The notes under the pieces: model-generated | The model's input: only the letters and a program-made list of their open reading frames with translations | The model's database searches: none | What the model was told of the DNA's origin: nothing | Source: Symbiodinium kawagutii | Lineage: Eukaryota > Sar > Dinophyceae > Suessiales > Symbiodiniaceae | Direction: 5' to 3' | Assembly: GCA_009767595.1 (NCBI GenBank) | Contig: VSDK01012532.1 | Coordinates: forward strand, 52,023 to 116,022 | DNA: 64,000 bases | Shown: in pieces, positions 1-10,700 of the stretch | How the letters are laid out: the number at the start of each line of letters is the position of its first letter | Position numbering within the stretch: position 1 is the stretch's first letter | Program-made: the position numbers and the translations under genes

Positions 1-46
1 TGGCAAGCCACACTTGCAAAAAAAGTTTTGATGAGAAATTGACAAC

Positions 47-120
47 CCAGGAACTGCCAATCCACAGTTGTCCATGGAAATTGTGGACCATGCCACAATG
101 AGATCTCTCTTCGAGCATTC
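47..120 (-). CDS. DNA methyltransferase exon, motif VIII region
   Basis: Encodes KRDLIVAWSTISMDNCGLAV, matching the WxxxxxxxxGxPVPR segment. Acceptor TCCCAG|G; GT donor at 46. Last exon inside the window. Confidence 0.8.
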
Positions 121-3100
121 CTGGGAGAAAATCATCAGAAAAAAGATTTACATTCAAAAAAGTTATTGGCATGATATCTGCGAAGAACTCATTACTGGAG
201 AGGTGGTTGCTGATGACATGCCTGAATGATGTAGTGCATTACCTGTCGCATCGTGTCTGCGGAGCCAAGGATTGATTTCACGTTCTCGAAGTAGAGGTAC
301 AACCTCGAGCAGGGTCAGCCGGACAGCCAGTTTTCATCATGACAAACCTCAAGCGTCTAGGTGTTCCTGAGGCCTTCGCGGGTCATCGCATTCATCGTAA
401 ATCCGGAAGCCGTGGGTCAGCAAATTGGATCGGTTATCCAACATGCCCCACTGACCGCCAGCGCAGCATATGCCCTGCGCACGCGTGGACAGTAATGTCA
501 CAGCAGCTTGAAAACTCATCCATGATCAACCGTCTGCATGGAAATTTTTCAAGGGGCGCATCCAACCAGGTTGTCTATGTTTGAAAGAGATGCATCCAAC
601 AAAGTTGACATTGGAAAATATCCGCCACTCGATCCTCACTCTTGGTTACCGATGAATGTTTCAACAACAATCCAAATCTCGAACCAGCTTGGCTTCCAAA
701 CGCTCGGTACACAAAATAACAAATGGTTCCCTAGAACTGGTACAGAACGAAAACACTGGCCAAAGTCAATTCAGAACAAGGGCACTCAGATTTGAGCTGC
801 TGGCAACGAAATCAGAAGTTTCCAAGAGGACACAGGGGAAGGTAATGGGTCAAGAAAAAGAGAAAAAGACTTGCAGAGTTGCGAGAACTCAAACCAACAT
901 GATGACAAACATCCCCCTAACAACAGATATCGAACACACTAAAAGCCACTGTCATCCAACGCGAATTGAAACATTATTATCTGAATCTGGTCATTCAACG
1001 TCATTCACATCCATTCTCGATGACTGGGCACGAGAAAATGGAAGAAGAAAAAATGCCGACAGCACTGACTGGCGCGCCTGGCATGGGAAGCCTCCGCCCA
1101 CACCCTTGGCGGAAGCTACTCCTGCCTTTTTCGGGCAGAACTTAGTCACATCGCCGTGGATGGGCGCCTCATGAAGGCACCCATTCTTGAACCTGGCAGC
1201 CAAAACCTTCTGGCAATGGTCGTCCTTCTCCACCTCAAATGAAGCAAACACGAGAAAAACATCAGAATGAAATAGTCTGCACAAAGTTTGCTTAGCATCG
1301 CACGTACTGCAGAGGAAACATGTACCTTGACTTGGGCGCAAGGACCCGCTACTACGGGAGGATCACCATCGCAAATGACGGGCTTGACAACGAAACTCCA
1401 AGTCCGTGCGGTGACATGTTCCAGCTGCAATGCGCCACAATGCGCTTGCCTTTTGCCTCCTTGCTGTTTGGATGTCTGTGCCAAACATGCTCAGCGATGA
1501 GATGACAGCGCTGTCACAACCAGCAATCCCACTCAGCACACACGCTGCTTCTTGTTCTGCATGTGTTCCTGACCCAAATCTTCAATCAAACTTAAACTCT
1601 TACACTCACTTGGCATTTCAAAGCTGGAACCATCTGAAATTATCTGTGTGAGAAATTTGTCAAGCTGGGTTTCCAAGCAGCTTCGTCAGAAGTCATTTCC
1701 ACCCATGCTTTGCGACACCAAGAATAAGTCCACCTAAAAATGCAACATGTATCAATGCATCCAGCTGAAGAACAAGTCAGCACGAAAAGCAGGCGTATTA
1801 TCTGGGGTTGCAGCCATTGCCCTCTCCAGCGAGCGAACATGGGAGTTCCACGGGGTACCCTGTCCAAGCTCACACGCGCGCAAGATTCTAATTCAAAAGC
1901 ATGTCAAAAATCACGACCGGAATGCTCACAGTTTGAAATTATTTTACATTAATCAATATTTGATGAAATAGTTTTTAATTATCATTGATATCCTCCTGAA
2001 ATGATGGTGCCTAAATGCTTTTTGAACCCATTGGATCCCAATTCATCCCAACTCTCAACCGGAAAGCCGTTTGAAGACTAGACTGACATGAAGCCAACCC
2101 GCCACTGGCCTGATCTGGTTCAAACCCACGCAGGTCACTGAAGCGCAAGTGTCACCGGGGGCCGAAATCTTTGTTTCAGCTGGCTCTGCCATGATGCATG
2201 GGAGCAGGAAGAAAACACTTGAACATGTGGCAGGTCATTGATTAACTGAAGTTGCGTTCCAATGGCTTCTGTTGTTGCAATGATACAATTAATATATCAT
2301 GTCATTGTAGATATATGTACCTTACAGTCTTTCTTCAGTCTTTCTATTCTGGTAGAAGGCTTGCTGCGATGCGCGGCTGGGACTGAGATGGCAGGAGCTA
2401 CTGCTGCTGCTGGTGCTGCTACATCAATTCAAACCTGCGCCCAATTACAAATAATCTGCTCTGGGACCCTGACTTGGAAAGGCCTAGGTCCAGGCCTCCA
2501 CAGCCTGAAAACAAGCTTATCATGGAAGCTTTGTTCGCCTCAGCACCCAGATCTGATTTCATTTGGAAAAATGCCACTCTCTCTCTCGCTCTGAATCAAC
2601 CAACATGTTTGCGCGCAAACTTTCCATGTTATGAAATTGTATCTCAAAGCAAATGACCTTTGTCATCGCTTCTGGCCAATCCTTTTGGAACTTGGGCAGG
2701 TCGACCGCGGTTGGGTCTGTCGAAGTCCATCCGGCCGGAAGGCCTGCCAAATTCAGGGCAGCTTTGCAATCATGGCATGTATCCAGAACAAAACATGAAC
2801 TTCACCTTGGAACCATTCTCCGGCTTGGCATGTGAGGAATCGACCAGGTTGAAGATTAGCCTGTCAAGATTTCGAGCGATAAACAAACCATCCTTAATCA
2901 GATCGTGACACCAATTCTCAACACCCCACCTCGCGCAAAGCCTGACTATACGGCTGAGAGAACAACACTTGGTTGGCCAAGTCCTGGCGCACAAAATGGA
3001 AAAGTAAAAAGCGGAGGAGGGCAAGTCAACTGAGGCCAAGGCATGGATGGATCTGGTGGAAACTTGGCCATCCTTCACAGCCACGCTTGTCGAGGAGAAG

Positions 3101-3380
3101 ACCCCTTAGAACACGGTATGAGTGGATGACTACACCAGCAGCACAAAAAATTCTGATATCCTGGATTTCACGCATGAGATTGGAATATGTCATGAGCTCA
3201 TGAACGGACGTTCAAAGCATTTCTCAGACATTGGCTGATGCTGGACCACTTACCGATGACCTTGGTGCCCTTGAACAACTTGGCACCATTTGCCTTGCGC
3301 TCATCGGTGGCATCGCCAGGCACAACCTCGAAACACGGTTGATCCATGGCAAACATGCTGAATGATATCACCCTGCGGCC
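47..3380 (-). CDS. C5-cytosine DNA methyltransferase, partial, continues off left edge
   Basis: Would transfer a methyl group from S-adenosylmethionine to cytosine C5 in DNA. Catalytic exons run right to left: VVKPVIC plus VEKDDHCQKVL (motif II/III region), APIHGDVTKF, then GVGGGFPCQ (motif IV, catalytic Cys) continuing as GICCAGGQWGMLDNRSN, then LYLYFENVKSIL (motif VI ENV), then a target-approach exon with WSTISMDNCGLAVPG (motif VIII region). Exons at 1371-1424, 1078-1233, 374-474, 243-303 and 47-120 all join in phase with GA, GC, GC, GT donors in turn. Two upstream exons (2658-2743 and 3254-3380) join each other in phase and may be its N-terminal part. Motif I was not securely found. The intron-exon structure argues for a host gene rather than a fresh retrotransposon copy, although dinoflagellates are known to carry methyltransferases inside retroelements. 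Target-recognition and motif X parts lie outside the window. Confidence 0.85.
243..303 (-). CDS. DNA methyltransferase exon with motif VI ENV
   Basis: Encodes LYLYFENVKSILGSADTMRQ. Acceptor CTCGAG|G, GT donor, phase 0. Confidence 0.9.
374..474 (-). CDS. DNA methyltransferase exon after motif IV
   Basis: Encodes GICCAGGQWGMLDNRSNLL and GFRIYDECDDP, the usual continuation of PCQ (family GISxAGxxxGMxDxRSxL). Acceptor GCGCAG|G; GC donor, phase 2. Confidence 0.9.
1078..1233 (-). CDS. DNA methyltransferase exon with motif IV PCQ
   Basis: Exactly 52 codons from VEKDDHCQKVLAARF to GGGFPCQ. Acceptor TTTGAG|G; ends at the catalytic PCQ before a GC donor. Confidence 0.9.
1371..1424 (-). CDS. DNA methyltransferase exon LEHVTARTWSFVVKPVIC
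   Basis: Eighteen codons, acceptor TTGCAG|C. A GA donor after TGC joins in phase to VEKDDHCQ, giving the motif II acidic residue. Intron of 137 bp. Confidence 0.65.
1425..2657 (-). other. Probable methyltransferase intron region
   Basis: Mostly no coding signal. A minus-strand open stretch at 1440-1560 includes VLSGIAGC, which resembles methyltransferase motif I (FSGxGG), but I could not place it in phase. 2262-2594 has a plus open frame rich in Ala with no family resemblance. Confidence 0.4.
2658..2743 (-). CDS. Coding exon, LPAGWTSTDPTAVDLPKFQK
   Basis: Twenty-eight codons between a GGCAG|G acceptor and an AAAG|GT donor, high third-position GC, incoming phase 1 matching the donor at 3254. 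Likely an upstream exon of the methyltransferase gene or of a short gene before it; no family recognised. An open stretch at 2770-3084 on the same strand may be a further exon or intron. Confidence 0.55.
3254..3380 (-). CDS. Coding exon, DQPCFEVVPGDATDERKANG
   Basis: Forty-two codons plus one base, ending at a canonical GTAAGT donor. It encodes VISFSMFAMDQPCFEVVPG and GAKLFKGTKVI. Acceptor GGCCAG|G. Function unknown. Confidence 0.55.
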
Positions 3381-4211
3381 CTGGCCAATTTGATGTTCAA
3401 CTTTGGGCATGACGGAAGCTTCAGTTTGAAGGCTTCGACAACCGGCACACGAGGAGAGCGACAATGAGCCACAGCAAAGAAAGGCAACACTTTGTCTTGG
3501 AAATCTTTGAGTCTCACAGCATCCTTGAACTTCCCAACCTGGACTTTGGGTTTCAAGGGTTGCTTTTGAACCGGCTTCGCTGTGCTGGGCTTCTTTGACG
3601 GGGCCTGAACCACGCTGAACATGTTTGATTCCATCCAATCGTTTTGAAACCGGCACCTTGGATTGCTTGAAGTCCTTCTGGCTCGGTTTCTTCAACGGGG
3701 CCTGGACCAAACCAAACCCGTTTGATTCATTCCAAAAGCTTGAAGCTGGTACCTTGGACTGCTTCGAATCCTTCTGGCTCGGCTCCTTCGACGAGGCCTG
3801 GACAGAGCTGAACCCGTTTGACTCAATCCAAAAAACTTGCAGCTCGCACCTGGGATTGCTTGGCACCCTTCTGGGTAGGTGTGTTCAACGGGGCCTGGAC
3901 CAAGCTGAATCTCAGCAAATCGCTTTCGTTTCAAAAAAAAACAATGGCACCTGGGATTGGAAGTCTGCTTCTGGTTCTGACCTCATTTGCCCATTCATGG
4001 ATTTTTTTTGAAACAATGAATGTTTGGGATGTCCGGCTTTCAATTTCTCAGCATTTCGCTCACTCAGGAAACTGACTGCCCGTGGCATGGCGGCTGCAAA
4101 CCGTCTGCAGGGTCTGCTTCGACAAAAAAACCAAATGGCTGCATCGACTCGATCCGTCGGAGGTTCCAGTCCAAAGTGACACCGGGCTGACAGCAAATCT
4201 CTGCAAGACAT
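3381..4211 (-). pseudogene. Frameshifted Lys/Ser-rich coding stretch with 31-residue repeats
   Basis: Minus-strand reading alternates between frames. At least three copies of a unit of roughly 93 bp encode variants of SNGFSSVQAPSKKPSQKD and KQSKVPASS. Frame changes near 3630 and 3400 interrupt it. The 4211-3912 part reads MPRAVSFLSERNAEKLKAGH. It may be the decayed N-terminal region of the methyltransferase gene or a retroelement gag-like remnant. No function assigned. Confidence 0.45.
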
Positions 4212-4809
4212 AATGACGCAGTAGGTTTGCTCGTAGATATCATATGACCTATGTTGAAATAATATCAGCCAGAATCAATTACATATTGACTACCACCCCC
4301 CAACTACATGACATCACCAACTAATTAATGATTCCTGAAAAACGCTAAACTCAAAAAATCTCGATGGATAAAATCAAGTTAACAGCCGTAATCACCATCA
4401 ACAAACCGGAAAATTATATGTCAAGTAGTAGGTAATTAGTCATCCTTTCCACTCGCTCAGCAAGCCTTTCACTTGAGCCACTAAGTGCCTAAATAGTTAC
4501 ATAGTTTTTTTCGCACGACAAGCCTGCTTTCACTTGCGCCATACGAGCCATTGAACTTGACCCTTATCAAACCAAACGGTTTGCACTTGGAACAATGGCT
4601 GGCATTGTTGTCATGCACGCACTGACTTCTGCAGGCATGGACATTCATGAAATGTAGCACACAACCTCCTGATGGACATGTTCTTGCACGCAGCACAGAA
4701 GAGTGACAGAATTGAAATGTAGCACACAACCTCCTGATGGACATGTTCTTGCACGCAACACAGAAGAGTGACAGAGTTGAGAAAGAACATGACATGATGA
4801 CAGTGCATC
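4212..4809. other. Non-coding stretch between opposing ORFs
   Basis: AT-rich, no coding signal. Contains the 65-bp tandem duplication at 4649-4778. It lies between a minus-strand coding remnant and the plus-strand methyltransferase-like ORF. Confidence 0.5.
4649..4778. repeat. 65-bp tandem duplication
   Basis: Two copies, starting at 4649 and 4714, differing at about two positions; each begins GAAATGTAGCACACAACC. Confidence 0.85.
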
Positions 4810-5960
4810 ATGACAATGTCAACACATGTTGCAGCTGCCGCCACAGGGAAGGGTTTGGAACCCCCATTCAGTTTGAACCCCCCAATCAAGGGAAAATTTT
4901 TTATGGTCAATGAACGAAGAGGCTGGACCAGGCGACAACACCAAGAACGTGCTCGCCCTATGATGCCTCGTAAGATTCAGACCGATCATGTGCAGTGTCA
5001 TGAACCTTTTCCAACACATTTGAAGGTTGACCAAATCATCATCCCCAGACACATTCCAAGGCCGTGTCAGTTTGTGCTGCACTTCTTCAGTGGACGCAGA
5101 CGCCAACACGACCTTCAGCAACACTTGGAATCCATTGCCGAGCAGATGGACATGGAAGTTCGAGTGCTCAGCTTAGACGTAGCTGTGGACAAGTCTTTGG
5201 GAAATTTGGCGACCGACGAATCATTTGACTTCTGGAATGACAAGTCCAGGAGAGGCTATATCTTAGCCTCCATGGCTGGACCACCGTGTGAAACATTCAC
5301 CAAGTCGAGATTTCGTCCTGGAGGCCCACCGCCCCTGCGATCGAGATTGTTTCGATGGGGACTGCCTGGGTTGCTGGGGAAGTACCACAAGCAGACTGAG
5401 TGCGGCAGTTTCCTGTGGCGATTCACCACATCGATGATGGTGTCCCAGCTCAGTGCAGGCAAAGCCGGCATTTTTGAGCATCCAGCACCGTTTGACACCA
5501 CGGATGGCCTCTGCAAAGGTGGTATACATACTTGGGAATTTCCAGAGGTTGTGACTTTGAGTTTGTGGCCAACCTTGCGGTTGATTCTGGTGGACCAAGG
5601 TCGGTACGGTCAGGTTTCATTGAAGCCCACTGGTTTTTGGACTCTCAACCTTAGCCATGCACCGTACCTGTTCAGAAGCCATTTGCTCCCAGCACACCAG
5701 TGGTGTCTTTCGGGAGTAGAGATGGGTGGGACAATGAAAGGCGAAGGTTCGCAACCGCGCCATTAAAAGAATACCCCCCGCAACTCAACAAGGCACTGGC
5801 AGCCATTTTGCTGTCTCCCTTGGATTCGGAACCGGTTGCAACACCACCACCACCTGATGGTTTTGGTGACTTCACTGAGGCTACCAGTCATCTTCAGGTT
5901 GCGTTGGAGAGCTGTACAAGTGGTGACATGCAACCAGATTGGTTCCAACCTAGCTGCTAA
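4810..5960 (+). pseudogene. Intronless methyltransferase-like ORF of dinoflagellate retroelement type, frameshifted
   Basis: An open frame of 318 codons (4810-5766), then a shift near 5640-5690 into a second frame that reads on to 5960 through RFATAPLKEYPPQLNKALAA. Visible motifs are VLHFFSGRRRQHDLQQHLES (like SAM-binding motif I), VLSLDVAVD, ASMAGPPCETFTKSRF (like motif IV GPPC) and GIFEHPAPF (in the place of ENV). I recognise this from memory as an abundant class of dinoflagellate ORFs linked to retroelements; true enzymatic activity is unproven. It is antisense to the neighbouring genes. The frameshift and lack of introns suggest a decayed retro-inserted copy. Sequencing error at the shift is possible. 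Confidence 0.6.
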
Positions 5961-6147
5961 GCAGCCGAATTTGTGGAAGGCGCGTTCTTTGAACACTACC
6001 CATCATGCGAATGGAAAAAAAAGATCAGAAATCATCCAAAGAACCAACCATGAAGTGGATGCCCCATAGATATCCATAGATCACCATGAAGTGAGCACCC
6101 CAAAGTATGCTGCTTCACTTGTGATTTACATCCAGTGAGACTCCCAG

Positions 6148-6313
6148 CCTTGGGGCGAAACACAACGGGCGCCAAGACCCACGGCTGTTTGATGCCAAGG
6201 AGCTGATGATCTTGGCCATCTGCATTCCAGTGGACAGTGTCTTGATGGAAGACTTGCCTTGCTGCAACGACGTAGAGGAGCAGTTGAGGTACGGGAAAGT
6301 GGGTTTCTTTTAG
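6148..6313 (+). pseudogene. C-terminal remnant of the plus-strand methyltransferase-like ORF
   Basis: Plus-strand frame reads FDAKELMILAICIPVDSVLM, then DLPCCNDVEEQLRYGKVGFF and a TAG stop at 6311-6313. Codon composition and position suggest it is the tail of the 4810-5960 ORF, separated by about 190 bp of disrupted sequence. Confidence 0.5.
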
Positions 6314-7445
6314 CAACAGTTCCCTGCTACAGTGCTCAGCTGGACAACATTGCTGCTGTATAGATAATCTAATTCAGTGTGTTGTGCAATCAAAACGTGC
6401 ATATGCAAATATACAACTTACGAAACTATGTATCTGCATGTGCACGTGTTGAGTACCACATGCTAAAATCATATGAGATCATAATATGAGTCATATCTAT
6501 GAATGGAGGTAATTACCCCCACTGATTTGCCTTCCAACATTACATGCACACGGATTTTTTGCGTAGACATTGGGGTACATCCATGCATTTATACACCGCC
6601 AGACTGGGAGAGGTCACCCCGTGGCGGCAGTACCCAGCCAGTGCATTGATTTGGGCTTTGAAAATCATAGACGATCCTGAGATGATCCTGACAACTCGAA
6701 TCGTACAACTCGTACTTCAATCTAGCTCCAGGCTGAAACAAACTCGCCTCACTCCTTCAAGGCTGGTGAGGATCTCAAAAGAAATTGATTTTAAAAAGTA
6801 CAGAAACTACCTGGCCAAAGAAATCAGTTCAACCAATCCAAGATCTGCCGAAGGAGATGATATTTCGTCCTGGTCAAACAGCTGATATGTTCAACGGGAT
6901 TCCAACACCATAGTGTCCTCTTGTCCAGTCAAATGTATCCTGTATACCTGCCGGATGTGTTCTAAGACAGTGATTCAACACATTGCACTTAGCCATTTTC
7001 CGATACCAAACTGTAAAATGCAATTTTCCAGTACCATGATGTTTAATGCCTAATCCAATTGTAGTGACTAGTCCATGGCAATGCGTTTCAGGCACATGAT
7101 TTGGAACCCTTCAAATCAACACGGTGCTCTACTGTATTGCGGCAGTGTGGTGGATCCCATTCCGTTAGCAGAAAGGCCATCTCTGACAGCAACGAAGGAA
7201 CTTGCCGACAGAGTGAAGCAGGTGAAAAGACTTTGGTGCAATCATGGATTATATCCATGGGAAAATGGTAGATTTATAAGGCTTACAAGGCCATTATCAT
7301 TCTGCGATCCAAAACTATTTTGCTTTCGGTTCATGACCTATGTGCCATTGTCCCCTCGACGACATTATAGAATCGGCACTCAAAATCTGTCTGGATATGA
7401 TTACACGCTGAGCGTCTGTCTGAGACACCGTCACAAGGAATAAAC
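6314..7445 (+). pseudogene. Decayed plus-strand coding remnants
   Basis: Two open stretches, 6544-6885 (contains WRQYPASALIWALKIIDDPE) and 7075-7443 (contains ELADRVKQVKRLWCNHGLYP), read like protein but match no family I know. Probably further pieces of the plus-strand element. The rest is AT-rich filler. No C-terminal dehydrogenase exon was seen on the minus strand here. Confidence 0.3.
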
Positions 7446-7458
7446 AGCTATAGGAACG

Positions 7459-7459
<1 letters not shown>

Positions 7460-7510
<51 letters not shown>

Positions 7511-7511
7511 C
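7460..7511. repeat. (AAC)n microsatellite
   Basis: About 17 perfect AAC units directly downstream of the last located multifunctional-protein exon; followed by degenerate CAACCA/CAGCAC repeats to about 7650. Confidence 0.95.
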
Positions 7512-7680
7512 CACCCAACTATCAACAAGAAACATCATCAACACCAACCACCAACCAACAGCAACAACAACCACAAGCAACAACAATGACATCCATCAAC
7601 CACCTACCAAGCACCAACCACCAGCAGCACCAGCACCAGCACCAACCCAGCAACCATGCTCCGTCGCTGCGGAAAGCTGC

Positions 7681-7744
7681 TGGTGCGAACATTCTCCAAG
7701 AGCTGCATGACGTTGGCCGGCGAGAAGAAGTGGGTTCCCATGAC
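7681..7744 (-). CDS. Multifunctional protein exon, VMGTHFFSPANVMQLLENVRT
   Basis: Signature GxHFFxPxxVMxLLE with catalytic His and Glu. Acceptor GGTCAG|G. A GC donor at the lower end is inferred; an alternative GT donor would end it a few codons earlier. Confidence 0.92.
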
Positions 7745-10700
7745 CTGACCGCGCCAGAAATGGCGAGCTGGGTCAAGCAGTTGACCAGCCAACCAATGTT
7801 CCATGGTGAATAATACGGATAACATGGAACAACAGTAGGGGATATAGCAGCTATACATGGCTATGGGTCAAGCAGTTAACCAACCAACTTTTATGGGGGA
7901 TGATACCCAACAAACTCATAGGCAAAACAAGCCGGCTAATGACAGGGGAACCAGGGGGACTAGGGTTTTGACCCACAGCCATCTCACTTTGAAGGGTTAC
8001 CCAGCACTGGATGATCATCCCAACAATAGACCCGGCATGATCCTCATCCATTGACTGCGTCATATTTTCCTTACACCTGTCATGGACATCTTGCAGCTAC
8101 GAATGGGTTGACCTGAGCCAAACTAGCAGTTCACAAGTCTGTTTGGAATATCAACTGGTGGAATATCCGTCCTGGTGGTTCAACAGTGATGGTATACCAA
8201 CCACCAGATCTCATTCCAAAGAAGTCTTTGAAACCACCCGCTGAGAACATTTTAGTCATGCGTAGCATTTTGTTTGTGCAATCCTTCAAGTGGCAGTCTG
8301 GCAGGAGAGTCTGCATTGAAGGAATGATCTTGCTGGACGAAGGAGGGAATGGATCCGGATGTGTAATTGAGGCTTCAACAGAATAAGTGTACTTCCTCAT
8401 CATTTACAGACCGTCTGATACAAATAGATATAGACACAATCTCAGGTATATACTACTATATACGAATATACATATCTATAAATGCATATAGATGCATGTC
8501 TGCGCAGGAAAAGCCCGTTGATGACAATGACAGTGCGATTCAAGTCATGGTCACAAGACGGGTATGTGAGCCGTAGAGGCTGGGAACTCATGACCGCAAA
8601 CAACGGCTTGATAATGAATCATTGCTTGCAATGGTATAACTGCAGTGTACTTGACAGTATGGTGGCATGAATGACTTATGAAAAAAATGGTTGACAATGA
8701 TCTTAATACAATTTAATACCTGAACAACGATTTCTACTGGTGGACAACAGTTAATCATTGATAAATAGCAGGGCAAAGCAATCCTCGGTCAGCGACCTGG
8801 GGTTCGATTTCACCAACAAACTTGCAGCCCACGGCAAGCTGAGCACTCAATGGAAGCATCCCTCGCAACTCACCCATGCATGTTCGGGTAATGTGTTCTC
8901 AAGAGCCTGGGAGGCCCTGGTTCTGGTCAGCCACTGCGATTCCTCCCATAGAACTTTTGAAACTGCTACTGATTGGTGGTTTCAACCCCAATGGAAAGCA
9001 TTAGTCAACCATTGTTGATAATTACTATGTAGATCTACTAGGCAAAACAAAAAATGTGTAAAACCACCAGCCAGGCTATTCATGGGGTGAGAGACTGAAA
9101 CCAACAGCTTCAGCTAAGCTACTCGGCTTGGATCCTTCAAGACTGCAGCGATGTCGTCGATGTTCAAACCACTGGTGTTGGTGCAAATGAGGCCTGGAGA
9201 CACTGGTGCTGGGACGGGTTACTTTGGGATGGTGAAGAGTGGCGAATCAATTGTTTACACCGGTCAATAATCCATTTCTGGTTTCAAAAAAGTGTGGATG
9301 ATGATCAATCATGGCGGTTCATACTTGTTTGTGATTGCTGATAACGGCTAACGGTTGTGCTACTGCAACGCTTACCCAGCAGCACCGGAGTGGCCACCGG
9401 TGGGCAGCATGTCAACTTGTTGTTCTTGGGGATATGGTTCTTATTGAGCTTCTTGTTGCTGTCATTTCTTACTATGGTTCCTTGATATTGCTTGAACCAC
9501 CACTTGACTTGTATTTCACTGATCCATGGTGATGGGCAGGTGCGGACGGCGACGCTGGTCAACCAGGATTGGCTTTGTGTTGCTGGTGAGTGGGATCCAG
9601 ATAACTGAAAACTCATACCATGATTGGTCACAGGTACACTACCCTTTCATATGCTAGAAGAATCCCCAGTCAAAGTACTTTCTTGAGCACAAGCTGACAA
9701 CATTGATGGACTGGTGAAACAGGGAAACGGAACATGCATTTTATATTTCTAGACCTTTATATGCAAGTATGTTTACAAGGAAAAACACAATGTATGTTTT
9801 TTTTGTGTATATCTATATATCTATATAATACATGATTCATATATGTATATTGGAACATACGGATACGCGTATGAATATGTATCAATTTTATTGTCTAAAG
9901 TGAAGCATTTTGGAACTAGAGTTGCCGCGGAGGAAAACAACTTGGGAGATTGAAAAACAGCTCGTGCAACAAACCAATTGTATACTTATATCGACTTATG
10001 TCTATATATACATATACGCACCATTTTGGAGACGGGTTGAGAGTACCACCATTTATGGCACCTGATGCGGACTTGCAGTCAAGTCGCAATCTGGCTTGGT
10101 GTTGGCCCTTAGTCGAGCCAACATCATGTCTCAGCACCACAACATCTTGGCGCCGATACTTCGAGGATTTGTCAATGCTCGGATTTGACTACAAAACAAT
10201 TGCCATGACACAGCATACAAGATTGTGACCAGTAGTTCAGGAACCAACAACCTGAGCACATCGTTTGAATAACTCAACGTTTGGTCAAAAGTGACTTCTT
10301 CCCAGCACCAAAATTACGAGCACAACTTTGCTCCTATCCACTAGCATCTACCCGACATCCAAAGTCTTCTTTCTCTAGTTGAACAGCCCAAAGCCTTGGC
10401 AGGCACAATCTTGATGGACAAACAAGCTATTTCAGCTGTTTCTTATCGATTGCTCACGCCGCTGATAGGTCATGGGTACCTCCATCAACAGGTGCAGCCC
10501 AATGTTTGGTGCTTTATGGGTCCAAGCTTTCCGCTGGTACCGCCACCTTCCCCAGCTTGAGCCAAGCGTCTCAATGTCCAAGAAACATTGCCTTGGTGGC
10601 CCATGGCATGTTGTCCAAAATGTATATATAATGTGTTAGTACATATATATATATATATCAAGAAATAAATATGTATATATACATATATATATATATATGT

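Noticed and set aside
7315..7518. Poly-Cys and poly-Thr ORFs here and at 23693-24034
   Set aside because: Translations of AAC microsatellites.
9916..10140. ELFFNLPSCFPPRQL as a dehydrogenase exon
   Set aside because: Superficial likeness to IFADLxxxxPP; the 10528-10569 exon fits the same place in phase and length.
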